Assembly (NCBI GenBank): GCA_900768515.1
Contig: CAAGDG010000182.1
Span: 1-64,000 of the forward strand
Reading direction: 5' to 3'
DNA from: Lentisphaeria bacterium
Lineage (GTDB): Bacteria; Verrucomicrobiota; Lentisphaeria; Victivallales; Victivallaceae
Length of the DNA stretch: 64,000 bases
Below, piece by piece: positions 54,962 to 62,029 of this stretch. The translations under genes were made by a program, and so were the position numbers. The notes beneath the pieces are model-generated. The model saw nothing but the letters and a program-made list of their open reading frames with translations. It was not told the DNA's origin and did not search any database. Position 1 is the stretch's first letter. Each line of letters starts with the position of its first letter.

Positions 54962-55618
54962 TTATTTTCCTTCCTTGATGGCGACCGCCTGCTTGACGGT
55001 TGCACGGATTCCATCCCAGTTGCCGGCGGCGATTTCGTCGGCCTTGCCGAGCCAGGTGCCGCCGACGGCGACCACTTCCTTTATTGCGAGGTAGTCGAGC
55101 ACGTTCGCGGTGGTCACGCCGCCGGTGGGCATGAACCGGACTCCGAGATGCTTGTAGGGGGCGATCAGGGACTTGAGCATCTTGGTGCCGCCGGCCGCTT
55201 CAGCGGGGAAGAACTTCAGGAAACGGCAGCCGAGTTCCATGGCCTGTTCGATTTCGCCGGGGGTGCAGACACCGGGAGCGAAGGCATAACCGGCGGAGAC
55301 GGCGGCCCGCACCACGGTCGGGTTGAATCCGGGAGCGACCGCGAATTTGGAGCCCGCGTCAAAAGCGCGTTTGAGGTCGTCGACATTGAGGACGGTTCCG
55401 GCGCCGAGGTAGAGCTCGGGGAACCGGGTGGACGCGGCGCGGATGATGCTTTCGGCCGCCTTGGTGCGGAAGGTGATCTCGGCAGCAGGCAGTCCGCATT
55501 CAGCGAGGACTTCGCACATTTTCAATCCGGAATCGAGGTCGTTGAGCACCAGGACCGGAACGATACGGATCTTTCCCAGCTGTGCGACGACAGCTTCCGA
55601 CTTTTCTGCAAAACTCAT
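54962..55618 (-). CDS. eda: KDPG/KHG aldolase
   Basis: This 218-residue class I aldolase splits KDPG into pyruvate and glyceraldehyde 3-phosphate. It has IRIVPVLVLNDLDSGLKMCEVL, AAEITFRTKAAESII (catalytic Glu), LGAGTVLNVDDLKRAFDAGSKFAVAPG, CRFLKFFPAEAAGG with the Schiff-base Lys, and MPTGGVTTANVLDYL. Length is standard. AGGAG precedes the ATG at 55618; a longer ORF from 55720 starts upstream in the leader. With kdgK it forms a two-gene catabolic operon for uronate-derived 2-keto-3-deoxygluconate. The divergent flavoprotein genes may supply the oxidised sugar, but that is inference. Confidence 0.95.
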   Translation of the reverse strand: MSFAEKSEAVVAQLGKIRIVPVLVLNDLDSGLKMCEVLAECGLPAAEITFRTKAAESIIRAASTRFPELYLGAGTVLNVDDLKRAFDAGSKFAVAPGFNPTVVRAAVSAGYAFAPGVCTPGEIEQAMELGCRFLKFFPAEAAGGTKMLKSLIAPYKHLGVRFMPTGGVTTANVLDYLAIKEVVAVGGTWLGKADEIAAGNWDGIRATVKQAVAIKEGK

Positions 55619-55735
55619 TTTTCTGCTCCTGATTGATAAAAAACCTGTTTCCCATTCCTCACAGCGGGATGGAAACCGCCGGGCGGACGGAGACAGTCGC
55701 CGACCGACCGCTCCCGGCACATTTTTGTCCGTTTG

Positions 55736-55764
55736 AATATAACGTAAAAAACGGGAATATGCAA
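55736..55764 (-). promoter_or_regulatory. Predicted promoter for eda-kdgK
   Basis: On the minus strand, TTGCAT (55764-55759), a 17-base spacer and TATATT (55741-55736). The leader to eda is about 110 bases. Confidence 0.6.
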
Positions 55765-55861
55765 ATTATTTTTGGGGAAGATTTCGCGGAAAGCGGTTGT
55801 GTTCCGCGATGTGGAAAGGGGCAAAAAAACAAAAAAATCGGCTTCCGATTTCAGAATCGAT

Positions 55862-55890
55862 TTGCAATCATCCCCCCAACCAGTTATATT
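55862..55890 (+). promoter_or_regulatory. Predicted promoter for the flavoprotein pair
   Basis: TTGCAA (55862-55867), a 17-base spacer and TATATT (55885-55890). It is immediately followed by repeated operator-like sequence. Confidence 0.62.
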
Positions 55891-55891
55891 G

Positions 55892-55916
55892 TTGAAATGG
55901 GTTTGAAATGGTTTCA
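55892..55916 (+). promoter_or_regulatory. Operator-like repeat just downstream of the flavoprotein promoter
   Basis: TTGAAATGG occurs at 55892-55900 and 55903-55911 (11-base spacing), and the second copy continues into the perfect palindrome TGAAATGGTTTCA (55904-55916). The position over the transcription start suits a repressor, likely one for the sugar-acid genes. Confidence 0.45.
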
Positions 55917-55948
55917 TAGTACTGCAACGCAAGCAAGGAGTGCGAACC

Positions 55949-56758
55949 ATGGCTTTTTATGATACGATCGTAGTCGGGGCGGGCTGCTGGTCGGCGGGGA
56001 TGGCGCTGGCCGGGCGGAAAAGTCTGCTGATCATCGACCGCGGCGCCAACGTGGGGGCGGAATATTTCGACAGCTACCGGGAGACGTCGGATTGGCGCTG
56101 CCGGCTCGATTCCGCGCCGGTGCGGGAACTTTACCGGGCGCTCGACGACCGGGGGGCGATCCGCGGGGGGAGCCGTTCCGACTGTTACGCGCTGGCGCCG
56201 TTTCTCTACCGGGCGCTGATTCCGCACCATGCGGCCTTCCGGCTGTGGACGGAGATCGAATCGATCATCCCCTGCCCGGAGGGGATGGAACTCCGGCTTT
56301 TCGATGCGGACGGACACGACACCGTCCGGTGCAGGACCCTGATCGACACCACTTCCGACTGTTTCACGAAACCGGAGTTCGGGCGGGAGAACATCGTCGG
56401 TCGCCGGATCGCCGCGGTCGCAATCACACCGGACGCGGTGGAGCTGGTCAAGAGCTGGCAGCCGATCGGCGGTTCGGTCCGGATGGGACGCGCCGACAAT
56501 GAACTCGTGCTGACCGTCACCATCGCGCCTCAGGACGGCTGGACGGAGGCGCGCCGCAAACTGCTGGCGGTCTGGCAGCAGCGTCCGGAGGTGTTCTTTC
56601 GGGGCAGCCGGATCGCCGCGATCGGCAAGTACCGGCAGTTTGACGTCCGCGAAGACGACGCGGTGCTCGGCGAACATCATTTCTATTTCAACAGCAGCCG
56701 GTTCCGCAATCCTCTGGCCGCCCTCGACGCCGGCGCAGCCACCGCGAAGGAGATCTGA
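55949..56758 (+). CDS. Short FAD-dependent oxidoreductase-like protein
   Basis: This 269-residue protein opens like a flavoprotein (FYDTIVVGAGCWSAGMALAG, then LLIIDRGANVG), but the usual third Gly of GxGxxG is Ser (GAGCWS). The end, SRFRNPLAALDAGAATAKEI, resembles the C-terminal FAD-contact helix of FAD-oxidored family proteins. The middle is short and lacks their usual substrate domain, so it is about half the length of its neighbour. It may be a reduced paralogue or one half of a two-subunit enzyme. AAGGAG precedes the ATG. The full-length flavoprotein gene begins 2 bases after its stop. Role uncertain. Confidence 0.72.
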   Translation: MAFYDTIVVGAGCWSAGMALAGRKSLLIIDRGANVGAEYFDSYRETSDWRCRLDSAPVRELYRALDDRGAIRGGSRSDCYALAPFLYRALIPHHAAFRLWTEIESIIPCPEGMELRLFDADGHDTVRCRTLIDTTSDCFTKPEFGRENIVGRRIAAVAITPDAVELVKSWQPIGGSVRMGRADNELVLTVTIAPQDGWTEARRKLLAVWQQRPEVFFRGSRIAAIGKYRQFDVREDDAVLGEHHFYFNSSRFRNPLAALDAGAATAKEI

Positions 56759-56760
56759 TC

Positions 56761-58617
56761 ATGTATCTGACTGAATTCATTTCGAAAAAAAGTTCCCGAA
56801 TCGAATGTGAACCGAAATTTGAATCGCAGTTCGACGTGGTGGTCGTCGGCATGGGAACCGCCGGCGCGATCGCCGCGATCGCCGCGGCCGAACAGGGAGT
56901 GACCGTCTGCGCGGTCGAAAAACTGAACCTCCCCGGCGGCACCGCCACTTCCGGCGGCATCGCCGGCTACTACTACGGACTGCCCGGCGGCCGGTTCGAG
57001 GAGCTGGACAACCGCGCCGAACAACTGCGGAGCCAGGCCTTTCTCCAGGGCGGCGGCTTCCACGTCGACGCCAAGGGAATCGTGCTCGAACAGGCGTTTG
57101 AATCCGCCGGCGGCACGCTGCTCTATGAATCGAGCGTCACCGGAGTCTTTCTGGCCGACGACGGCAAAACCGTGATCGGCGTCCGCGCGGTCACGCCCGA
57201 CGGCGTCCGCGACATCGGCTGCAAAGTGGCGATCGACGGGACCGGCAACGGCGACCTCTGCGCCCTCGCCGGGGCGGAATTCACCGAAGGACGCGAATCC
57301 GACGCGCAGCCGCAGCCGTTCTCAAGCGTCCGGGTCTTCCTGAATCCCGAACAGAAGATGGCAAGCGCGAACTTCGACGCCGGCTATACCGTCTCCAGCG
57401 ACGCCGCCGAACTCAACCGCGCGATCATCGCTTCGAACGCGCTGCACTGCTATCCGCCGGGCTGCGAAACCGCCCCGCAGCGGCTCTTCTACATCACCCA
57501 GCTGCCCGGCCACCGTGAAGCGCGGCTGGTCCGCTGCGACCATCTGCTCTCGGGCATGGAGATCATCGAGAAAAAATTTGAACATCAGGCGCTCGGCTGG
57601 TCCTTCTCGAACTTCGACAGTCACTCGCTCGACTGGGCGTTTGAAGACGACCTCGCCTGCGACTGGATGGTTCCCTGCAGTCTCTGGGCCAAGGCGATGG
57701 TCGCGCCGATCACTCTGGAAATCCTGATCGTCAAAGGGTTCCGGAATCTGATGGTGATCGGCCGGGCGGTCGGGGTCGACCACTTCTCCGCCAGTCTGCT
57801 GCGCATGGAGCGGTGCATGGAGAAGACCGGGGAAATCGCCGGTCTCGCCGCCGCCCTGACCGTCCGCGACGGAAAGGAAGAGGTTCGCGAAGTCGACCGG
57901 GATGCGCTGGAAAAACTGGTCCGCGCTTCCGGCTGCCTCGATGAATCGATTCTGCCGCGCTGTGAATTTCCAACCGCGCACTGGGCGGAGGATTTCGCCA
58001 CCGACAAGCCGGGCGACGCGCTCTGGTACGCCTCCCGCCATTTGGAGACCACCCGCGGCAAGCTGCTGGAACTGCTCGACAGCGGCGACCGGAACGTGGC
58101 GGCTCACGCCGCCATCGCACTGGCGATGGGTTCCGATCCCGCCGGAGCGCCGGTTCTGCGGCGGATGATCCGGGAGCGCGACGACTTCCTGCAGACCACC
58201 GGCAGGCGGCACAATTATCCGCGCATCTACGCCGAGGCGTACCTGCTCGGACGGGTCGGAGAACCCGGCGACGCCGCGCTTCTGCTCGAACTGGCCCGGG
58301 AACGGGCCGCCGACTACCACCCCTTCTCCTACGCCTGGCGCGGCGCGCTGACCCTCGGGGACCGCTTCCCGGAAACGCGCGCCGAAATCGCCGCTGCGCT
58401 GTGCGAAATTCTGGAAGCGCCGGACTTCACACTGCCGTTCCTGTTCAAGAACGTGGCGGTGCCGAGCCAGGCGTTCCACGAACCGATGCAGAACATGTTC
58501 CGGCTGGTGACCGCCCTCCGCCTCCGCGAATGGGGGGTGCCGAACCGTCTGGCCGAATCGCTGACCGGAACTTTGACCTGGCGGGAAAAGCGGCTGCTCA
58601 AACAGTTGAAGGAGTGA
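56761..58617 (+). CDS. FAD-dependent oxidoreductase with C-terminal HEAT-like region
   Basis: This 618-residue protein belongs to the FAD-oxidored (PF12831-like) group. The N-terminal FAD motif is FDVVVVGMGTAGAIAAIAAAEQG, followed by CAVEKLNLPGGTATSGGIAGYYYG and IDGTGNGDLCALAGAEF. The closing FAD contact is VDHFSASLLRMERCMEKTGEIAGLAAAL. Residues ~390-600 add a helical region (SGDRNVAAHAAIALAMGSDP, NYPRIYAEAYLLGRVGEPGDA) with HEAT-repeat character. Members in glycan-utilising bacteria are linked to oxidising sugars or secondary alcohols. It is probably a partner of the short flavoprotein encoded just before it. An intrinsic terminator follows. Confidence 0.86.
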   Translation: MYLTEFISKKSSRIECEPKFESQFDVVVVGMGTAGAIAAIAAAEQGVTVCAVEKLNLPGGTATSGGIAGYYYGLPGGRFEELDNRAEQLRSQAFLQGGGFHVDAKGIVLEQAFESAGGTLLYESSVTGVFLADDGKTVIGVRAVTPDGVRDIGCKVAIDGTGNGDLCALAGAEFTEGRESDAQPQPFSSVRVFLNPEQKMASANFDAGYTVSSDAAELNRAIIASNALHCYPPGCETAPQRLFYITQLPGHREARLVRCDHLLSGMEIIEKKFEHQALGWSFSNFDSHSLDWAFEDDLACDWMVPCSLWAKAMVAPITLEILIVKGFRNLMVIGRAVGVDHFSASLLRMERCMEKTGEIAGLAAALTVRDGKEEVREVDRDALEKLVRASGCLDESILPRCEFPTAHWAEDFATDKPGDALWYASRHLETTRGKLLELLDSGDRNVAAHAAIALAMGSDPAGAPVLRRMIRERDDFLQTTGRRHNYPRIYAEAYLLGRVGEPGDAALLLELARERAADYHPFSYAWRGALTLGDRFPETRAEIAAALCEILEAPDFTLPFLFKNVAVPSQAFHEPMQNMFRLVTALRLREWGVPNRLAESLTGTLTWREKRLLKQLKE

Positions 58618-58640
58618 CGCGGGAGGAGTCCGAAAGACGA

Positions 58641-58686
58641 CGGTCCGCTTCCGGCCGCACCGGGGGGCGGACCGCCGTTTTTTTTT
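58641..58686 (+). terminator. Intrinsic terminator after the flavoprotein pair
   Basis: CGGTCCGC (58641-58648) pairs with GCGGACCG (58667-58674), followed by a run of nine T starting at 58678. Confidence 0.75.
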
Positions 58687-58746
58687 CGGTACGGCATCGG
58701 AAGAGAGCGCGACAAACCCTTTTCCCTTATTTTTTGATAAAGTAAT

Positions 58747-58774
58747 TTGACAAATTGAAAACAGTCAATATAGT
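58747..58774 (+). promoter_or_regulatory. Strong predicted promoter for the acidic zinc-ribbon gene
   Basis: TTGACA (58747-58752), a perfect -35, then a 16-base spacer and TATAGT (58769-58774), in an A/T-rich patch. This is the best -35 in the window and suggests strong expression. Confidence 0.7.
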
Positions 58775-58817
58775 ACCGTTTGTTCGAGCATGAATCAACG
58801 ATGTGGAGGATTCGCTT

Positions 58818-59111
58818 ATGGCTACGGTTTGTCCCTATTGCAATATTGAGGTCAGTGAGAGTTCCATCGAGGCCGAAGACGGCTGCTGCCCGGAGTGCGG
58901 TTCCGTCATCAGCGCGACCTCCTCCTTCCTCGGCGACGAGGAGGCGGAGTACGATGACAACCTTGACGAACAGGATATCTTCGACGATCTCGACGACGAC
59001 GATGACATCTTCGACGACGACGAATTCGATGATGAGTTCGACGACGAGGACCTCGATGAGGAGTTCGACGACGAGGAGTTCGACGACGAGGAGGAGAAAG
59101 ACGATTTCTGA
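58818..59111 (+). CDS. Zinc-ribbon protein with long acidic tail
   Basis: This 97-residue protein has two CxxC pairs (CPYC near residue 5-8 and CPEC near 27-30), a typical zinc ribbon. From about residue 42 to the end, nearly every residue is Asp, Glu or an occasional Phe, in a repetitive pattern (FDDDEFDDEFDDEDLDEEF). The coding DNA is accordingly repetitive (GACGACGAG). GGAGGATTCGCTT precedes the ATG. It has its own strong promoter and its own terminator, so it is a single-gene unit. A nucleic-acid-mimicking or protein-chaperoning role is conceivable; small proteins of this type in PVC bacteria have no assigned function that I know. Confidence 0.86.
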   Translation: MATVCPYCNIEVSESSIEAEDGCCPECGSVISATSSFLGDEEAEYDDNLDEQDIFDDLDDDDDIFDDDEFDDEFDDEDLDEEFDDEEFDDEEEKDDF

Positions 59112-59133
59112 GGCCTCTGTCCGGTTCCTCTTT

Positions 59134-59164
59134 TGCGCCCTGAAATCCGGGGCGCATTTTTTTT
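59134..59164 (+). terminator. Intrinsic terminator after the zinc-ribbon gene
   Basis: TGCGCCC (59134-59140) pairs with GGGCGCA (59150-59156), followed by eight T. Confidence 0.78.
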
Positions 59165-59176
59165 GCGGATTTGCGG

Positions 59177-59204
59177 TTGACTTTTCCGGAACGCTGCCTA
59201 TATT
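59177..59204 (+). promoter_or_regulatory. Predicted promoter for the rex operon
   Basis: TTGACT (59177-59182), a 16-base spacer and TATATT (59199-59204), 69 bases before rex. Confidence 0.65.
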
Positions 59205-59215
59205 ACGAAGGCGGA

Positions 59216-59229
59216 GCGTGGTTTCACGC
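59216..59229. promoter_or_regulatory. Palindrome just downstream of the rex promoter
   Basis: GCGTG-GTTT-CACGC, a 5-bp inverted repeat with a 4-base centre placed at the transcription start. It contains the GTG...CAC core seen in Rex sites but lacks the full TTGTGAA half-sites, so Rex binding is only possible. Confidence 0.35.
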
Positions 59230-59272
59230 GAATGATTTCTTCATGGTATTTCGTTGATTCGGAACAGGATCG

Positions 59273-59965
59273 ATGCCGAAAAACATCACCTACAGCATTC
59301 CCGCGTTGAAGCGGCTTCCCGGCTACCTCGGAGAACTGCGCAAACGGTCCGCCCGCGGCGAAGAGCGCATCTCCTGCCCGGCTCTGGCGGAGGCGCTCCA
59401 CCTCGACGCGATCGGGGTGCGCAAGGATCTGGAGATGGCCGGCGCGGTCGGCTCCCCCGGCGTCGGCTTCCGGATTCCCGAACTGGTCGACCGGCTGGAA
59501 ACCTTCCTCGGCTGGAAAAACACCAGCGAGGCGTTTCTGGTCGGCGCCGGAGAGCTGGGGTCCGCGCTGCTCGGCTACCGCGGATTTGAACAGCATGGGC
59601 TGCGGATCGTCGCCGCCTTCGACCGCGATCCGGTGGAAGAGGGGCGGGAGGTCCACGGAATTCCGGTGTTCGGCATCTCGCATTTCCACCACTACGCCCG
59701 GCGGCTGCAGATCCGGATCGGAATTCTCTGCGTGCCGGACTCCGAGGCGCAGCGGACCGCCGAAATCATGGTCGACGCCGGCATACTGGCAATCTGGAAT
59801 TTCACCGACCAGCCCCTGAAGCTTCCGGAGGAGATCATCCGCCAGCGGGTGAACCTGGCCGGAGATCTTGCGGTGCTGTCGGTCCGGCTCGCGGAGAGGA
59901 TCCGCGACATGGACCTCGCCCCGGCGGAAGGGGAATCGCCGGATAACAAGGGAGAGAAGGGATGA
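59273..59965 (+). CDS. rex: Redox-sensing transcriptional repressor Rex
   Basis: This 230-residue regulator senses the NADH/NAD+ ratio. It has an N-terminal winged helix (SIPALKRLPGYLGELRKRSARGEERISC, ALHLDAIGVRKDLEMAGAVGSPGVGF) and a Rossmann domain (AFLVGAGELGSALLGYRGFEQHGLRIVAAFD) with the NAD-binding GAGxLG loop and the Asp after the second strand. The C-terminal swap helix includes QRVNLAGDLAVLSVRL. High NADH releases Rex from DNA and induces fermentative and hydrogenase genes. The start has no strong ribosome site but matches the family's N-terminus. It overlaps the next gene by ATGA. Here it heads a hydrogenase-signalling operon. Confidence 0.95.
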   Translation: MPKNITYSIPALKRLPGYLGELRKRSARGEERISCPALAEALHLDAIGVRKDLEMAGAVGSPGVGFRIPELVDRLETFLGWKNTSEAFLVGAGELGSALLGYRGFEQHGLRIVAAFDRDPVEEGREVHGIPVFGISHFHHYARRLQIRIGILCVPDSEAQRTAEIMVDAGILAIWNFTDQPLKLPEEIIRQRVNLAGDLAVLSVRLAERIRDMDLAPAEGESPDNKGEKG

Positions 59966-60207
59966 AACACGTTATTGAAATCTGCATGGGCAGCTCCTGT
60001 TTCGCCCGCGGAAACAAGAACAATCTCAAAATCATCGAGGCTTACCTGGAGAAAAACCGGATCGATTGCGCACTGCGCGGCCGGGGCTGCGTCGGGAAAT
60101 GCCGTTCCGGTCCGAATCTGAGCATCGACGGGGAAAACTTCGAACGGGTCGACTCCGAGTCGCTGATCGACCTTCTGGACGCCAAGCTCCGGAAGGAGCA
60201 GCCGTAA
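59962..60207 (+). CDS. Thioredoxin-like 2Fe-2S ferredoxin protein
   Basis: This 81-residue protein has the NuoE-C-terminal/2Fe-2S thioredoxin-like pattern: EICMGSSCFARGN gives the first Cys pair and RGRGCVGKCRSGPNLSIDG the second. Such single-domain 2Fe-2S proteins are often encoded next to [FeFe]-hydrogenase genes and carry single electrons to or from them. GGGAGAAGGG at the end of rex is the ribosome site, and the start overlaps the rex stop (ATGA). The hydrogenase gene follows after 70 bases. Confidence 0.9.
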   Translation: MKHVIEICMGSSCFARGNKNNLKIIEAYLEKNRIDCALRGRGCVGKCRSGPNLSIDGENFERVDSESLIDLLDAKLRKEQP

Positions 60208-60277
60208 GAAAAATCAACAACGCCTGCCCGGAGCCGGCGGCCGACCGGAGGCGTCCTCGGAACACACAGGAGCGAAC

Positions 60278-62029
60278 ATGAATCATTCCTATCCGGTCTA
60301 CACCATCGAAGCGGAGTGCCAGGACTGCTACAAGTGCGTGCGCCACTGTCCGGTCAAGGCGATCCGGGTGCGGGACGGCCACGCAACCGTCCTGCCTGAA
60401 CTCTGCGTCGCCTGCGGCAAATGCGTCGAAGTCTGTCCGGTCAAGGCAAAACAGGTCCGCAACGGAACCGGGCGCGCCCGGCTCCTGCTCGGAGAAAAGG
60501 CGCCGGTCTACGCCTCGCTCGCCCCCTCCTGGGTCAGTGAGTTCAAGGGAATCGAGCCGGGGAAACTGATCCGGGCGCTGAAGCTGCTCGGGTTTGCCGG
60601 CGTCAGCGAAACCGCACTCGGCGCCCAGCTGGTCTCCGCCCGGGTGGCGCGGGAGCTCGACGCCGGAAACGCCTCGGGCCTCGTCCTCTCCTCCGCCTGC
60701 CCGACCGCGGTGGATTTCGTGCGCAAATATCTGCCCGCCCTCGCCTCCACGATCACGCCGGTCGGCTCTCCGCTGATGGCGCACTGCCGGCTGCTGCGCG
60801 ACCACTTCGGCGAAGGGATCCGGATCATCTTCATCGGTCCCTGCATCGGCAAAAAGAACGAGGCGGACCGCAACCCGGAACTGCTGAATCTCGCCCTGAC
60901 CTATCCGGAATTGCGCCAGATGCTCCGGGAGGCGGGAATCCAGCTGGAACGGCTCAGCCCGGAACCGGCCGATCAGTTTGTCCCGGAAGCCGCCGAGGAG
61001 GGGGCGCAATATCCGGTCGAGGGGGGAATGAATGACACCATCCGGTTCCAGAGTTCGAATCCGCGCGTCCACTATGCGACCGTGACCGGGCTGGACAACA
61101 TCGAGCTTTCCCTCGGCGACCTCAAAGAGGCGCCCGCCGGAGAGACCGTCTTCGTCGAAATGCTCGCCTGTCCCGGCGGCTGCGTCCACGGTCCCTGCGC
61201 GGAACACGACTCTCCCGGACTGCTCGAGCGGCTCCGCGTGCTGCGCTACACCCGCTGGCCGGAACACCCGCGGGAGCGGCAGACCGCAGGGTCGATCGAC
61301 GCCGTTTTTCCGAAGGAGCCGGTCACACCGCCCTCCCCCGCCGCCGGAGAAATCGTCGCCGCACTGCGGAGCATCGGCAAGACCACCCCCGAAGACGAAC
61401 TCAACTGCGACGGCTGCGGCTACGACACCTGCCGGAACTTCGCACAGGCGCTGATCGCCGGCCACGCCGAACCTTCGATGTGCGTCTCCTACCTCAAAAA
61501 ACAGGCGCAGAAAAAAGCGAACGCGCTGCTGCGGAGCATCTCCTCCGGCGTAGTGATCGCCGACCGGCAGCTGCGGATCGTCGAATGCAACCGGAAGTTC
61601 GCGGAACTCTTCGGAGAAGAGACCGTCGAGATGTTCGACGCCTGTCCCGGACTTGCCGGAGCCGACCTGACCCGGATCGTCCCCTTCGCCAACCTCTTCG
61701 AATCCTCGCTGCGCAGCGGCCGCGACCTCCGGCGCGATTCGCTGAAAGCGGACAAGCGGCTCTTCAATCTGAATCTCTTCACGATCGATCCCGGCGAAGT
61801 GGTCGGCGCGGTAATCTTCGACGTCACCAACACCGAACTGCGCCGGGAACAGATCGCCGCCCGCGCCCGCGAGGTGATCGACCGCAACATCGCCACTGTG
61901 CAGGAGATCGCCTGCCGCCTCGGGGAACAGATGGCCGACACCGAACTGCTGCTGCGTTCGATCGCCGACGACTACGCCGACGACAGCGACCTGATCGAAC
62001 CCGGCGCCACGGAGGGGGAAAAACCATGA
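60278..62029 (+). CDS. Sensory-type [FeFe]-hydrogenase with Fes and PAS domains
   Basis: This 583-residue protein has, in order, two 4Fe-4S motifs (CQDCYKCVRHCP and CVACGKCVEVCP, residues ~12-56), an H-cluster domain, a Fes-type cluster site (LNCDGCGYDTCRNF...C, ~375-402) and a PAS domain (SSGVVIADRQLRIVECNRKF, ~415-520). A short helical end follows. The H-cluster motifs are SSACPTAVDFVRKYLP, FIGPCIGKKNEADR and VEMLACPGGCVHGPC: all four cluster Cys are kept, but the proton-relay Cys of catalytic TSCCP is Ala. This and the PAS domain place it with putative H2-sensing (HydS-like) hydrogenases. AGGAG precedes the ATG; the stop overlaps the phosphatase start. Confidence 0.93.
   Translation: MNHSYPVYTIEAECQDCYKCVRHCPVKAIRVRDGHATVLPELCVACGKCVEVCPVKAKQVRNGTGRARLLLGEKAPVYASLAPSWVSEFKGIEPGKLIRALKLLGFAGVSETALGAQLVSARVARELDAGNASGLVLSSACPTAVDFVRKYLPALASTITPVGSPLMAHCRLLRDHFGEGIRIIFIGPCIGKKNEADRNPELLNLALTYPELRQMLREAGIQLERLSPEPADQFVPEAAEEGAQYPVEGGMNDTIRFQSSNPRVHYATVTGLDNIELSLGDLKEAPAGETVFVEMLACPGGCVHGPCAEHDSPGLLERLRVLRYTRWPEHPRERQTAGSIDAVFPKEPVTPPSPAAGEIVAALRSIGKTTPEDELNCDGCGYDTCRNFAQALIAGHAEPSMCVSYLKKQAQKKANALLRSISSGVVIADRQLRIVECNRKFAELFGEETVEMFDACPGLAGADLTRIVPFANLFESSLRSGRDLRRDSLKADKRLFNLNLFTIDPGEVVGAVIFDVTNTELRREQIAARAREVIDRNIATVQEIACRLGEQMADTELLLRSIADDYADDSDLIEPGATEGEKP

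Noticed and set aside
53963..55636. A 557-codon plus-strand frame antisense to both kdgK and eda.
   Set aside because: It spans two real genes of known family on the other strand and reads as low-complexity Asp/Gly/Ala text. It exists because the C-ending codons of those genes leave no stops in this frame.
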